NCBI GenBank assembly: GCA_963737835.1
Contig: CAVTUH010000001.1
Location: 620,001 to 684,000, forward strand
DNA from: Palsa-1248 sp963737835
GTDB taxonomy: Bacteria > Gemmatimonadota > Gemmatimonadetes > Gemmatimonadales > Gemmatimonadaceae
DNA length: 64,000 nt
Direction of reading: 5' to 3'
Shown here: positions 42,770 through 51,608 of the stretch, piece by piece
How the letters are laid out: the number at the start of each line of letters is the position of its first letter
Numbering within the stretch: the first letter of the stretch is position 1
Translations under genes and position numbers: made by a program
The notes under the pieces: model-generated
Told to the model about the DNA's origin: nothing
Seen by the model: the letters and a program-made list of their open reading frames with translations, nothing else
Database searches by the model: none

Positions 42770-43441
42770 GTGACGTCCCACTCGAATTCCGGGGGCCGCA
42801 CGACAACGACGAAACGCATCGCAGAGCCAACGGTGCGGCGACTCTCGCTCTACCTCCGCCTCCTCGAGGAATTCGACGAGCGTGGGTTAGCGACGATCTC
42901 GAGCGATGAGCTTGCCACGCTGGCCGGCACGAGCTCCGCGCAGGTGCGCAAGGACCTCTCGGTATTCGGCTCCTTCGGCAAGCGAGGCCTCGGCTACGCG
43001 GTGCCAGAGCTGATCGCCAAGCTGCGCGAGATCCTCGGCCTCGGCCGCGAATGGCGCGTCGTGATCATCGGCGCGGGGAAAATCGGGAGCGCGCTGGCCC
43101 AATACTCGGGGTTCCGCCGACGCGGGTTCAGCGTGATCGCCGTGTATGACAACGACCCGGCCAAGATCGGCGCGATGACGCCGGGCGTGGCTATCCGAGA
43201 CGTGTCGAGCCTCGAGCGCGATGCCGCACGCGAGCACCCGGACATCGCGGTCCTTGCCGTACCGGCGGACCGCGCGCAGGAAACGGCGGACCGCGCGGTA
43301 GAGGCGGGTATCACCGGCATCCTCAACTTCGCACCGACTCGGATTCGCGTCCCGCGCGGCGTCGCCGTGCAGGCGGTCAACATGGCGGCGGAGCTGGAGG
43401 TGCTGTCGTACGCGCTGGCGAAGGAGAAGGGGAAGGGCTGA
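42770..43441 (+). CDS. rex: redox-sensing transcriptional repressor Rex
   Basis: A 223-residue protein with a winged-helix domain (SLYLRLLEEFDERGLATIS and SSAQVRKDLSVFGSFGKRG) and a Rossmann domain (RVVIIGAGKIGSALAQYSGF, IAVYDNDPAKIG). Rex binds NADH or NAD and releases operators of fermentation and respiration genes when NADH is high. The start is GTG. No clear TTGTGA-N6-TCACAA operator is visible just upstream. It is the only plus-strand gene in this part. Confidence 0.94.
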   Translation: MTSHSNSGGRTTTTKRIAEPTVRRLSLYLRLLEEFDERGLATISSDELATLAGTSSAQVRKDLSVFGSFGKRGLGYAVPELIAKLREILGLGREWRVVIIGAGKIGSALAQYSGFRRRGFSVIAVYDNDPAKIGAMTPGVAIRDVSSLERDAAREHPDIAVLAVPADRAQETADRAVEAGITGILNFAPTRIRVPRGVAVQAVNMAAELEVLSYALAKEKGKG

Positions 43442-43490
43442 ACTAGGGGTCTGGGGTTTGGGGTTTGGGTAACGCAACGGGCCTGCTATT

Positions 43491-43634
43491 CGGCGGGTAG
43501 GGGCGACGCAATGCGTCGCCCTACGGTGCGGCGATGCGACCCCATGGTTCGTCGGGCCGTCCAAATCCCACGTACGGGCGCCGTGCGCGGTTCGGCCGAC
43601 CGCGGGCGACGCATTGCGTCGCCCCTACCCGCCG
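43491..43634. repeat. two opposing palindrome copies between convergent genes
   Basis: One copy at 43491-43524 (CGGCGGGTAGGGGCGACGCA onward, right arm shortened) with the TGCTATT flank, and one at 43604-43634 in the opposite orientation (GGGCGACGCATTGCGTCGCC, CCTACCCGCCG). They lie between the 3' ends of rex and rsmA, an arrangement like paired REP elements. Confidence 0.85.
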
Positions 43635-43688
43635 TGTTCACGTGTCGTGGTCGTTGCCCACCCGTGTCCCCGCAATGCAGTCCTCACG

Positions 43689-44504
43689 TCACAACGCACG
43701 AAACACCGCCGCAAATTGCTCAGGGCTCAGCACCTCCGGACGCGCCTCCGGGGCCACGCCCACTTGTTCCAAGAGTGAATCCGCGGCACCGGGCGACAGG
43801 CCACGCAGCGTTCGTAGCACCCGGCGCATCTGCTTCCGGCGCAGGCCAAAGGCGGCGATGACAAACGCCGAGTAGTCGGGCTGCTCCTCGTCCATCACTA
43901 CCGGGTCTCGTCGCGGGACGACGTGCAGCACGGCCGACTCGACGCGCGGCGGCGGAGTAAAAGCGCCGGGCGCGATCGTGAAGGCAATGGTCGGCTGCGC
44001 GAGGGCCTGGACATTGACCGAGAGCGCGCCGTACGCCGCCGTGCCGGGGGGCGCGACGACGCGCTCGGCGACCTCGCGCTGCACAAGAAACACGGATCGG
44101 CGCGGGCGTGGCGCCTCGAGCGAGTGAAAGAGAATTGGCGTCGTGATGTAGTACGGCACGTTGCCGGCAGCCAGGTAATCGGCCCGGCCGGCGGCAGCGG
44201 CCAACGACAGGTCCAGCGCATCACCCTCGATCACGGTCAGCGCATCTCGGTCCGCGTACGCCGATCGAAGCCGGGCGGCGAGAGTGCCGTCGAGCTCGAT
44301 CGCGACGACGCGCCCTGCGCGTGCGAGCAACTCCTCGGTCAGCGCGCCGCGGCCGGGCCCAATCTCCACGACGGTGTCGTCGCCCGTTGGCGCGAGCGCG
44401 TCGGCGATCCGCGCGAGCACGCGAGGATCGGTGAGAAAGTGTTGTCCGAGTCGCTTCCTCGGACGCGGCCATTGATCCCCGCCGCGCCGCGGTTGCCGCC
44501 GCAT
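43689..44504 (-). CDS. rsmA: 16S rRNA dimethyladenosine transferase
   Basis: A 271-residue methyltransferase (KsgA). The SAM site VVEIGPGRGALTEELLARA lies near residue 45, GNVPYYITTPILFHSLE carries the catalytic NxPY-type motif, and the C-terminal helical domain has FGLRRKQMRRVLRTL. It dimethylates two adjacent adenines at the end of 16S rRNA, a late check of small-subunit assembly. It follows the RsbU-like gene by 5 bases. Confidence 0.95.
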   Translation of the reverse strand: MRRQPRRGGDQWPRPRKRLGQHFLTDPRVLARIADALAPTGDDTVVEIGPGRGALTEELLARAGRVVAIELDGTLAARLRSAYADRDALTVIEGDALDLSLAAAAGRADYLAAGNVPYYITTPILFHSLEAPRPRRSVFLVQREVAERVVAPPGTAAYGALSVNVQALAQPTIAFTIAPGAFTPPPRVESAVLHVVPRRDPVVMDEEQPDYSAFVIAAFGLRRKQMRRVLRTLRGLSPGAADSLLEQVGVAPEARPEVLSPEQFAAVFRAL

Positions 44505-44509
44505 GTGGC

Positions 44510-46117
44510 TCAGCTGCGGAGGATGATGAGCGTCAAGTCGTCGCGCGGCGGCACGTCGCCCGTATGCGCCTTGAGCGTGTCAAACACCCGGTCGATGATT
44601 TCGGCAACCGGTCGTTCACGATTGGACCGAATAGTGTCAAGCACGGCCTGTTCCCCGAGGCGCACATCGGCGCGGTCGCGTGCGTCGCTGATGCCGTCGG
44701 TGAACAACACGAGTACGTCGCGCCCGCACGCCCAGGACCGAGCCGCCGCGTGCGGCCGTGCGTCGACCATCCCGAGAGGCGGGTCCAGCGCAGGGAGTCG
44801 CTGGACATCTCCGTTGCTGCCGACGACGAAGGCGTGTGGATGCCCCATGTTCGCGTAGCGCAGCTGGCCGCTGGACCGGTCGACAACCCCATAGAAGAGT
44901 GTGATGAACATCTCCGTCGTCCGGAGCTCATCTCGCAGCGACGCCTGCAGGGCGGTGACCGTCTCGCCCGGATCGGTGGAGGCCTGGGCGTGAATGGCGG
45001 ACGCGCTCATCGCCAGCGCCATGATGAGCGCCGCCCGGTAGCCGTGACTCGACACGTCTCCGATCATCGCGCCTGTGGCGTCGGGGCCCAACCGAAAGAG
45101 ATTGTAGAAGTCGCCACCCACGCTCTCCGCCGGCACGACCCGCGCGGCCACCTCTGCCTGGGGCGCGACCACCGCGCCGGTCGGCAGCAGGCGCATTTGC
45201 AGATCGTGGGCGAGCTCCATTTCCTGCACCAGACGCTGTTGGGCGAGGGATGCTCGTACGAGTCGTGCATTCTGGATCGCGGTGCCGATCTGGGTCGCAA
45301 TGGCCGCGACGAGCTTCTGGTCGCCCGCCGAGAAGGGATGCCCCGATCGCCGCTCGGAGAGATTGACGACGCCGAGTGGCTCACCGCCCTCCGGCGACGT
45401 CCACATGATGGGAACCGACATCATCGAGCCACGGCGATATGACGCTTCGGCTTCGCACGCCATCTCGTCGCCGTCGACGATCATGGCGTGCTGCGTGCGA
45501 AACACCCGGGCTGATACACTGCTCGTATCGTCGACGGCAATCGGCGGCGCGTCTTCGGCCGGAACGCCCAGCGCAGCGACGACCTGCAGCGTATCCGTGA
45601 CGCGATCGTGCACCAGAATCGAGGCCCGGCGTGCGCCGACGGTTTCAGAGATCTCGCGCAGAATCGTCGCGGCGGCTTCCTCGAGCCGTACGGTGCGGCC
45701 GAGTATCTCGCTGATCGTGTACAGGAGGTTGATCTCCTCGTACCGTTCGGCAAGCTCGGTGGCGGCGTGCTCGACCTCCATCGCGGTCTGCAGGATCTGC
45801 GATACGACCGGCGCGAGAAATCGGAACAGGTTGCTGAGCGGCAAGCCGCCGCTCGGGGTTGGCCCCAGCACGAGCCACACGTGTTTCGCGGGCGGAATAC
45901 GCGCCGCAAGCTGGCGCCCCTCGAGTCCTGCCAGCGTATGAGGCTCCGGGCCACGGGGCAGCAGTGCGGCAGCCGGCGGCGTGACGGCCCTGCTCGGGGG
46001 CGCGACCGCCAACAGATGCATGGGTCGAGCAGGATCGGACTGCATCCAGAGCGCGGCTGGACATCGCGTGGCGTCATAGAACGCGGTCAGCACGACGCTC
46101 AGGTCTTGCTCTCTCAT
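44510..46117 (-). CDS. RsbU/SpoIIE-type PP2C phosphatase with GAF domain
   Basis: A 535-residue protein. After an unassigned N-terminal part, a GAF domain lies at about 140-290 (LGRTVRLEEAAATILREISE, RASILVHDRVTDTLQVVAAL). A SpoIIE-type phosphatase domain runs from about 310 to the end: LQMRLLPTGAV, VPAESVGGDFYNLFRLG (metal-binding Asp), MIGDVSSHGYRAALIMALAM, FTDGISDARDRADV. Such enzymes dephosphorylate STAS-domain antagonists and so release partner-switching control. It overlaps the RsbW-like gene by 4 bases. Confidence 0.9.
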   Translation of the reverse strand: MREQDLSVVLTAFYDATRCPAALWMQSDPARPMHLLAVAPPSRAVTPPAAALLPRGPEPHTLAGLEGRQLAARIPPAKHVWLVLGPTPSGGLPLSNLFRFLAPVVSQILQTAMEVEHAATELAERYEEINLLYTISEILGRTVRLEEAAATILREISETVGARRASILVHDRVTDTLQVVAALGVPAEDAPPIAVDDTSSVSARVFRTQHAMIVDGDEMACEAEASYRRGSMMSVPIMWTSPEGGEPLGVVNLSERRSGHPFSAGDQKLVAAIATQIGTAIQNARLVRASLAQQRLVQEMELAHDLQMRLLPTGAVVAPQAEVAARVVPAESVGGDFYNLFRLGPDATGAMIGDVSSHGYRAALIMALAMSASAIHAQASTDPGETVTALQASLRDELRTTEMFITLFYGVVDRSSGQLRYANMGHPHAFVVGSNGDVQRLPALDPPLGMVDARPHAAARSWACGRDVLVLFTDGISDARDRADVRLGEQAVLDTIRSNRERPVAEIIDRVFDTLKAHTGDVPPRDDLTLIILRS

Positions 46118-46623
46118 GGCGCCGCCGGGTGCCTCCGAAAGAGTGTCAGGCGGACGACGTTGCGCCGGGTCGCGCCGTCCTCGGTGTAGCGCTCCACCTG
46201 GTCCATGAGGCGCCGCATCAGGAACAGTCCGCGGCCGTCCTCCCGCAGCATGTTATCGGCGGTCGTTGGGTCTTGTGTACACTCGTCGAGGTCGAAGCCG
46301 CGCCCTTCGTCCGAGACTTCCAGCACGAGGCGACGGTCGTCGACCGCCATCCGCACGTGGACCATCTTCTCGGGATCGTCCGCGTTGCCGCGAAGCATCG
46401 CGTTGGACAGCGCTTCACTCAATGCGACGGGCACATTGAGCGAGCAGAAATGCGGGGGAAAGTCGAACTCCCGAATCTCCCGGCTCACCATCTGGACGAT
46501 GCGACCGATCAGCCGAACGTCAGTGGCGACCTCCAACTCCAGCGCGAACCGCGCGGGCTCGAGCCCGCCCCCGCCGCTCGAGAGCGGGGCCGGCTGCGCC
46601 CCCGAGTGACGTCGCTCGTGCAC
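46114..46623 (-). CDS. RsbW-like anti-sigma/switch kinase
   Basis: A 169-residue GHKL ATPase: N-box EALSNAMLRGN, G1 box VSDEGRGFDLDE, G2 box DGRGLFLMRRLMD. This is the short RsbW/SpoIIAB type without a sensor domain. The protein would phosphorylate a STAS antagonist and sequester a partner such as a sigma factor when the antagonist is phosphorylated. No sigma-factor gene is next to it. The first 25 residues are low-complexity and the start may be later. Confidence 0.87.
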   Translation of the reverse strand: MHERRHSGAQPAPLSSGGGGLEPARFALELEVATDVRLIGRIVQMVSREIREFDFPPHFCSLNVPVALSEALSNAMLRGNADDPEKMVHVRMAVDDRRLVLEVSDEGRGFDLDECTQDPTTADNMLREDGRGLFLMRRLMDQVERYTEDGATRRNVVRLTLFRRHPAAP

Positions 46624-46706
46624 GCCGCTCAGTCCAGCCCGCGCGCGCCGACCGCGGGCATGCCCCTCACCCCGATCCGGTCACACACCTGCGTTGGTGT
46701 CCCAGG

Positions 46707-47039
46707 CTAGAAGCTCTCCAGCCCGCGGTCGCGGCTGTCGGCGATCTGAAAGAGCGTGTCCAGCTTGGTGAGCTCGAAGAGCGTCTTGAGATCATCGTTG
46801 AGATTCGCAAGCCGCAACTCGCCGCCCTGCTCGCGAATCTTCTTGGAGAGCGAGACCAGCACGCCGAGCCCCGAGCTGTCAATGTAGCCCGTGCGCCCGA
46901 AGTCGATCAGGAATTTTCGCTCGCCCTTCTCCAGCTCGTCGAGCACCTTCTGCTTGAGCTCCTGGCGATTCCCAACGATCAGCTGTCCCTCGACATCCAC
47001 CACGACCACAGCTCCATGCTTCGTCATCGTGAAGCTCAT
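46707..47039 (-). CDS. STAS-domain anti-sigma factor antagonist
   Basis: A 110-residue RsbV/SpoIIAA-like protein: VVVVDVEGQLIVGNRQEL, FLIDFGRTGYIDSSGLGVLV (with the phosphorylatable serine in DSSGLG) and a C-terminal helix. It should be phosphorylated by the RsbW-like kinase and reset by the RsbU-like phosphatase encoded downstream. It follows pta by 19 bases. Confidence 0.92.
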   Translation of the reverse strand: MSFTMTKHGAVVVVDVEGQLIVGNRQELKQKVLDELEKGERKFLIDFGRTGYIDSSGLGVLVSLSKKIREQGGELRLANLNDDLKTLFELTKLDTLFQIADSRDRGLESF

Positions 47040-47058
47040 CGGACAGAACTCTCCGGCG

Positions 47059-48045
47059 TTAGGCGGGCTCGCTGGCCTGCACGGCGGTCACCGCCGCCAC
47101 GTTGATAATGTCATCCGGACTGGCACCCCGCGATAGATCCGAACACGGTCGCGCCAAGCCCTGAATGATGGGCCCGATCGCCGTCGCTCCGCCCAACCGC
47201 TCCACGAGCTTGTACGCGATGTTGCCCGCATCCAGTGACGGAAAGACTAACACGTTCGCGCGGCCAGCGAGCACTCGGTCGGCTCCCTTTCGGGTGGCGA
47301 CCTCGGGGATCAGAGCGGCGTCCACCTGGAGTTCGCCGTCCACGGCCAGCCCTGGCTGCCGCTCGCGCGTCAGCTCCACAGCCGCACGCACGCGCGCGAT
47401 GGAGGGCGACGCCGTCCCACCACTCCCGAGTGTGCTGAAGGAAAGAAACGCGACCCGCGGCTCATCCCCGACCACGCGCGCACGGTCCCGCGCGGCCGCC
47501 AGGGCGATATCGGCCAATTGCGCCGACGTGGGCTCGGGCACGACCGCGCAGTCCGTGAACGTCAGCACGTCGCCCCCCACATCCGGGTGCTGCTGGTCGC
47601 GGAGGACCATATAGAACGCGCTGGAGACGAGCTCGACACCAGGAGCTTTCCCGACGATGTGGAGCGCCCCACGGAGGACGGTCGCCGTGGTGTGGGACGC
47701 CCCGGCCACGCACGAATCGACCGACCCGGCATGCAGGAGCTCGAGCGCCGTGACGAGTGCCCCCTCCGGCCCCGGGCTTACGCACTCCAGTCCCGCTCGG
47801 TCGGCGAGCGCTCGTGCTGCGCGCTGGGCGTCCGGATTCGACTCGTCCAGCACGACCACGGGCTCGACGATGCGAGCAGCAGCGAGCCGTTCGATCGCCA
47901 CCAGCGTCCGGGGGTCTCCTGTCTCCGGGAATGCCACGCGGCGATGCACGCGCGTTGCGCGCGCGCGCAAACTCGTTACAAAGCCGCGTGCGGACTCCGG
48001 CGCTGCGGTGGAGCGGTCGAGCCCGCCGGCCCGGTCGTCGATCAC
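47059..48045 (-). CDS. pta: phosphate acetyltransferase
   Basis: A 328-residue enzyme of the single-domain type: RVAFPETGDPRTLVAIERLA, SCVAGASHTTATVLRGALHI, VAFLSFSTLGSGGTASPSIA, and NVLVFPSLDAGNIAYKLVER. It exchanges acetyl-CoA and phosphate for acetyl phosphate and CoA. No ackA is nearby. A phosphate butyryltransferase-like activity is possible, but the SLDAGNIAYK motif is typical of Pta. It overlaps coaD by 4 bases. Confidence 0.9.
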   Translation of the reverse strand: MIDDRAGGLDRSTAAPESARGFVTSLRARATRVHRRVAFPETGDPRTLVAIERLAAARIVEPVVVLDESNPDAQRAARALADRAGLECVSPGPEGALVTALELLHAGSVDSCVAGASHTTATVLRGALHIVGKAPGVELVSSAFYMVLRDQQHPDVGGDVLTFTDCAVVPEPTSAQLADIALAAARDRARVVGDEPRVAFLSFSTLGSGGTASPSIARVRAAVELTRERQPGLAVDGELQVDAALIPEVATRKGADRVLAGRANVLVFPSLDAGNIAYKLVERLGGATAIGPIIQGLARPCSDLSRGASPDDIINVAAVTAVQASEPA

Positions 48046-48569
48046 GCCTGAAATTTCGACCGCAGCGCCGCGGCCACCCTGGGGTGGACCAGATCGCGGA
48101 CGTTGCCGCCGTAGCGCGCCACTTCGCGGACGATGCTGGAGCTGATGTAGGTGGTATCGAGTGACGGGACCATGAACACGGTTTCGAGCCGACCCGATGT
48201 CAGATGCCGGTTCATCAAGGCCATCTGAAACTCGTACTCGAAGTCGCTGACTGCCCGCAGTCCCCGGATGATCAGGCGCGCGCCCACCTCGGTCGCAAAA
48301 TCCACCAGCAGGCCGTTGAAGGACCGCACGTCGATTCGTGGATTCGGGCCGACGGTGGCGCGAATGAGATCCAGCCGTTCGTCGATCTCGAACAAGGCCT
48401 GCTTCGAGGAGTTGAGCGCAACCGCCACGACGAGGCGATCGACGAACTCGAGACTTCGCCGAATCAGGTCCTCATGACCACGCGTGATCGGGTCGAAGCT
48501 CCCCGCGTAGACCGCGATCCGGCCCTCTGGCGCGCTGGCCGCGCCGCCCCGCTCCCGCTTCGGGCTCAT
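48042..48569 (-). CDS. coaD: phosphopantetheine adenylyltransferase
   Basis: A 175-residue nucleotidyltransferase with AVYAGSFDPITRGHEDLIRR (the GxFDPxxxGH site) near residue 20 and YISSSIVREVARYGGNV near the end. It makes dephospho-CoA from 4'-phosphopantetheine and ATP. The ATG at 48569 overlaps the rsmD stop by 4 bases; the longer open frame upstream lies inside rsmD. The next gene, pta, uses the product CoA. Confidence 0.95.
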   Translation of the reverse strand: MSPKRERGGAASAPEGRIAVYAGSFDPITRGHEDLIRRSLEFVDRLVVAVALNSSKQALFEIDERLDLIRATVGPNPRIDVRSFNGLLVDFATEVGARLIIRGLRAVSDFEYEFQMALMNRHLTSGRLETVFMVPSLDTTYISSSIVREVARYGGNVRDLVHPRVAAALRSKFQA

Positions 48570-49126
48570 GATGGCGCCTCCCGATCGTCCCGAGCCGTTC
48601 GCGCGTCGCCGTCGGCGCGATAGACGGTGAGCGCTGTCGATCCATACGTTCGCGTGTCGCCGCCGGGCGGCATGGTCTCGCGCGTGGAATGTTCGACACC
48701 GAGAATCGTCGCGAATGGTGTCCGGAGCCAACGTTCGGCGACCGACGCCGCCAGGCCCAGGCCGTATGGCGGATCGGCGAACGCCACGTCATACGCGCCG
48801 GCCTCGAGCCGCGCGATCGTGCGCAGCGCGTCGGCGCGGCGCACGCGCGAGCGGTCGGCGGCGCCAAGGGACGCGATGTTCTCGCGCAATGCGCGCAGGC
48901 TCGGCGCCGCCTGCTCGACGAAATCCGCCTGCGCGGCGCCGCGCGACAGCGCCTCGAGTCCCAGCGCTCCTGAACCCGCGAAGAGGTCGAGCACGCGTGC
49001 GTTGTGCAACCACGGCTGCACGACGCTCATCCATGCCTCTCGCACGCGATCGGCGGTCGGTCGTACGGCTCGGCCCGAGGGAGCGGCGATGGTGCGGCCG
49101 CGCCAGCGGCCGGCGACGATACGCAT
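48566..49126 (-). CDS. rsmD: 16S rRNA (guanine966-N2)-methyltransferase
   Basis: A 186-residue methyltransferase: MRIVAGRWRGRTIAAPSG, RPTADRVREAWMSVVQ, ARVLDLFAGSGALGLEALSR (SAM site) and DVAFADPPYGLG (catalytic DPPY). All hallmarks of RsmD are present. It lies 39 bases after recJ and is coupled to coaD, a very common pairing. Confidence 0.95.
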   Translation of the reverse strand: MRIVAGRWRGRTIAAPSGRAVRPTADRVREAWMSVVQPWLHNARVLDLFAGSGALGLEALSRGAAQADFVEQAAPSLRALRENIASLGAADRSRVRRADALRTIARLEAGAYDVAFADPPYGLGLAASVAERWLRTPFATILGVEHSTRETMPPGGDTRTYGSTALTVYRADGDARTARDDREAPS

Positions 49127-49165
49127 GTCACCGGCAGGCGCGGTCCGCCCGTGTGACGGCAGTCG

Positions 49166-50899
49166 TCATACGCGGAAGTCGGTGACCTTGGCCTGCACCC
49201 GACCATCGCCCAGCCAATCGTCACGCTCCACACGGAACACGACGTCGACGGGTCCGCCAGCTTGCAGCTCCTCGAGCCGATGGGCGGCGCCCCAGGCCAC
49301 CGCATCCAGGTCGCCGGCGCGGCGCGAGAGTCGCAGCTTGACCCCGTCCTGTGCCACGGGTCGCGGCGGACAGCTGAGTCGCGCGTGCCGCACCAGCAGC
49401 GCCGGCGCGGGATTGCCGACACCGAACGGCTCGAAGTGGCGAAGGACCGACTCCAGCTCCGGAGTGACATCGTCGATCGAAAGCTCGAGGTCGACGTGGA
49501 CCTCGGGCACGAGATCCTCCTTGCGCAACTGGGCGCGGGCCACCGCGTTGAAGCGAGCGGCAAACTCCGGCACACGGTCGCGGGCGACCGTGACGCCCGC
49601 AGCGGCTCGATGCCCACCGAACCGCAGCAGCACGTCCCGGCACGCCGAGAGCCCCGCGTGGAGATCAAATGGCGCGATGGAGCGTCCGGAGCCGCGGCCG
49701 TCGACGTCTGACAGGGCCACGAGCATGGTCGGGCGACCGAATTCCTCGACGAGGCGCGACGCGACGATCCCGATCACCCCGGGGTGCCAGCTCGAGTCGG
49801 CCAGCACGATGCCGTAGGTCTCGTCGAGATCCAGCTTCGTCACCATTTCACGGGCTTCGACGAGCGTGCGGCGGTCGATTTCCTGGCGCTGTCGATTCAA
49901 CTCCTCCAGCTCCTGCGCAATCCGGCCCGCGTCTGCCTCGTTGTTCGTGATGAGGAGCTCGACACCCCGCATCGCTGTCCCGATCCGGCCAACCGCATTC
50001 AAGCGGGGCGCGAGGATGTAGCCGGCACGCCCCGCCGTGATCGCCTTCGCGTCCAGACCGCAGACATGCACCAGGGCGCGCAGCCCGAGGTTGTTCGTTT
50101 CGGCCAGGAGCCGCAGCCCGTAGCGGACAAATACCCGGTTCTCGCCCCGCAGCGGAGCGACGTCCGCAACCGTCGCGAGCGCCACCAGGTCGAGCAGTCC
50201 AAATACCGGCCCCTGACTGGCCCCCATGCGGCGCGCGAGCGCGAGCGCCAGCTTGAACACGACACCAGCGGCCGCGAGGTCCTTGTCGGGATAGCGGCAC
50301 CCTGGCTGACGCGGATTGAGCACGGCCACGCAATCGGGCAGTGCGCCACCCGGCAAGTGATGGTCGCTAATGATGACGTCGATGCCCGCGGCATTGAGCG
50401 CCGCAACCAATGCGTGGGCGCTCGTGCCGCAGTCCGCCGTCACGACGACCCGAGCGCCGGCGGCGATCGCGGCATTGACGCCGGCAGCTGACAGATCGTA
50501 GCCATCCTGCAAGCGGCGGGGCACGAAGGGAACCACTTTGGCCCCCATCGAGCGAAGCGCTCGGGTGAGCAGCGCCGTCGAGGCCATGCCATCGACGTCG
50601 TAATCACCGTGGATGAAAATGGTCTCGCCTTGCTCGATGGCTTGCGCGAGCCGCTCGACCGCGTCGTTGAGCCCGTGCAACAGCGCCGGGTCGTGGAGCT
50701 GATCAAATCGCGGCCGCAGGAAGCGCTTGGCGGCCTCGGTGTCCGTAAACCCGCGAGCATGGAGCAGGCGGCAGACCGAGTCCGGAAGGTGGAGCGCATC
50801 GACGAGTGCGGTGACCGCGACGTCGTCGCACGCTCGCGGCATGATCCACCGCGCCGGCGCGCGCGGCCGCGCTCGGATCGGCGTCTCGGGCGTAGTCAC
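49166..50899 (-). CDS. recJ: single-stranded-DNA-specific exonuclease RecJ
   Basis: A 577-residue DHH nuclease: IFIHGDYDVDGMASTALLTR (motif I), VVTADCGTSAHAL, DVIISDHHLPGG (DHH) and the DHHA1 part GRGSGRSIAPFDLHAGLSAC, then a C-terminal OB-like region. It degrades 5' ends of single strands in RecF-pathway repair and mismatch repair. The first 20 residues are arginine-rich and may not be translated. It follows the zinc-ribbon gene by 4 bases. Confidence 0.95.
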   Translation of the reverse strand: MTTPETPIRARPRAPARWIMPRACDDVAVTALVDALHLPDSVCRLLHARGFTDTEAAKRFLRPRFDQLHDPALLHGLNDAVERLAQAIEQGETIFIHGDYDVDGMASTALLTRALRSMGAKVVPFVPRRLQDGYDLSAAGVNAAIAAGARVVVTADCGTSAHALVAALNAAGIDVIISDHHLPGGALPDCVAVLNPRQPGCRYPDKDLAAAGVVFKLALALARRMGASQGPVFGLLDLVALATVADVAPLRGENRVFVRYGLRLLAETNNLGLRALVHVCGLDAKAITAGRAGYILAPRLNAVGRIGTAMRGVELLITNNEADAGRIAQELEELNRQRQEIDRRTLVEAREMVTKLDLDETYGIVLADSSWHPGVIGIVASRLVEEFGRPTMLVALSDVDGRGSGRSIAPFDLHAGLSACRDVLLRFGGHRAAAGVTVARDRVPEFAARFNAVARAQLRKEDLVPEVHVDLELSIDDVTPELESVLRHFEPFGVGNPAPALLVRHARLSCPPRPVAQDGVKLRLSRRAGDLDAVAWGAAHRLEELQAGGPVDVVFRVERDDWLGDGRVQAKVTDFRV

Positions 50900-50903
50900 G
50901 CCT

Positions 50904-51608
50904 TCAAGTTACGGCGTACAGAAGCACGCCGCACGTCTCGCACACCTCGATCGTGCCGCGCGCCGACATCAAGTTCCGACGCTGAAGGGGGACGCTGGTG
51001 TCGCAGTGGCCGCAGGATGGACCACGCAAGGGAAAGATCGCGCCGTCGTGTCTCGCTGAGCGGATGCGATCGTACTTCTGCAGGAGCGAGCGCTCGACCT
51101 GGGTCGCGGACCCGGCGCGAGCAGCGCGCCGAGCCGCTAGCTCGTCCTCCACGGCGCCTCGGGCCTGTTCGATCCCGAGGCGCTCGACCTCCTGCTGCGC
51201 CTCGAGCTCGGCCAGGGCACGCTCACGCGCCTCCGCCGCGGCCCGCAACTCGACGAGGCGCCGCGCAATCGCCTGGAGCGCGCTCTCCTCCTCCGCCAGA
51301 ATGCGTCGCGCCTGCTCGACCTGTGCGACGGCGGCCGTGGCTTCTCGGATCCGTTTCACCGAGTCGAGCTGCGCCACATTGCGCTCGTGCAGCGCCTTGT
51401 GCTGTGCAATGCGGGTTTGCAGCTCGCGCTGGCTTTTCTCTTCCACCTGGACCACCTCGCGGGCGCGCGTCGCGGCCTCTACCGTCGCACGCCGGGTGGT
51501 TTCCAACTCCCGCAGCTTGGGCTCGAGAGCGGCCCGCCGGCTTTCGATCTCTCGAATGGCCAAGTCTTCGACCTGCAGCGCCAACAACGCCTGGACATCA
51601 GGGTGCAC
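50904..51608 (-). CDS. coiled-coil protein with C4 zinc ribbon
   Basis: A 234-residue protein. A long coiled-coil hairpin (about 15-175, for example VEQARRILAEEESALQAIAR) is followed by a zinc ribbon, CGHCDTSVPLQRRN and CETCGVLLY. This matches the C4-type zinc-ribbon family (DUF164/CsdZ-like) widespread in bacteria. A role with nucleic acid or ribosome-linked regulation is suspected for the family but not established. It overlaps dnaG by 11 bases. Confidence 0.85.
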   Translation of the reverse strand: MHPDVQALLALQVEDLAIREIESRRAALEPKLRELETTRRATVEAATRAREVVQVEEKSQRELQTRIAQHKALHERNVAQLDSVKRIREATAAVAQVEQARRILAEEESALQAIARRLVELRAAAEARERALAELEAQQEVERLGIEQARGAVEDELAARRAARAGSATQVERSLLQKYDRIRSARHDGAIFPLRGPSCGHCDTSVPLQRRNLMSARGTIEVCETCGVLLYAVT

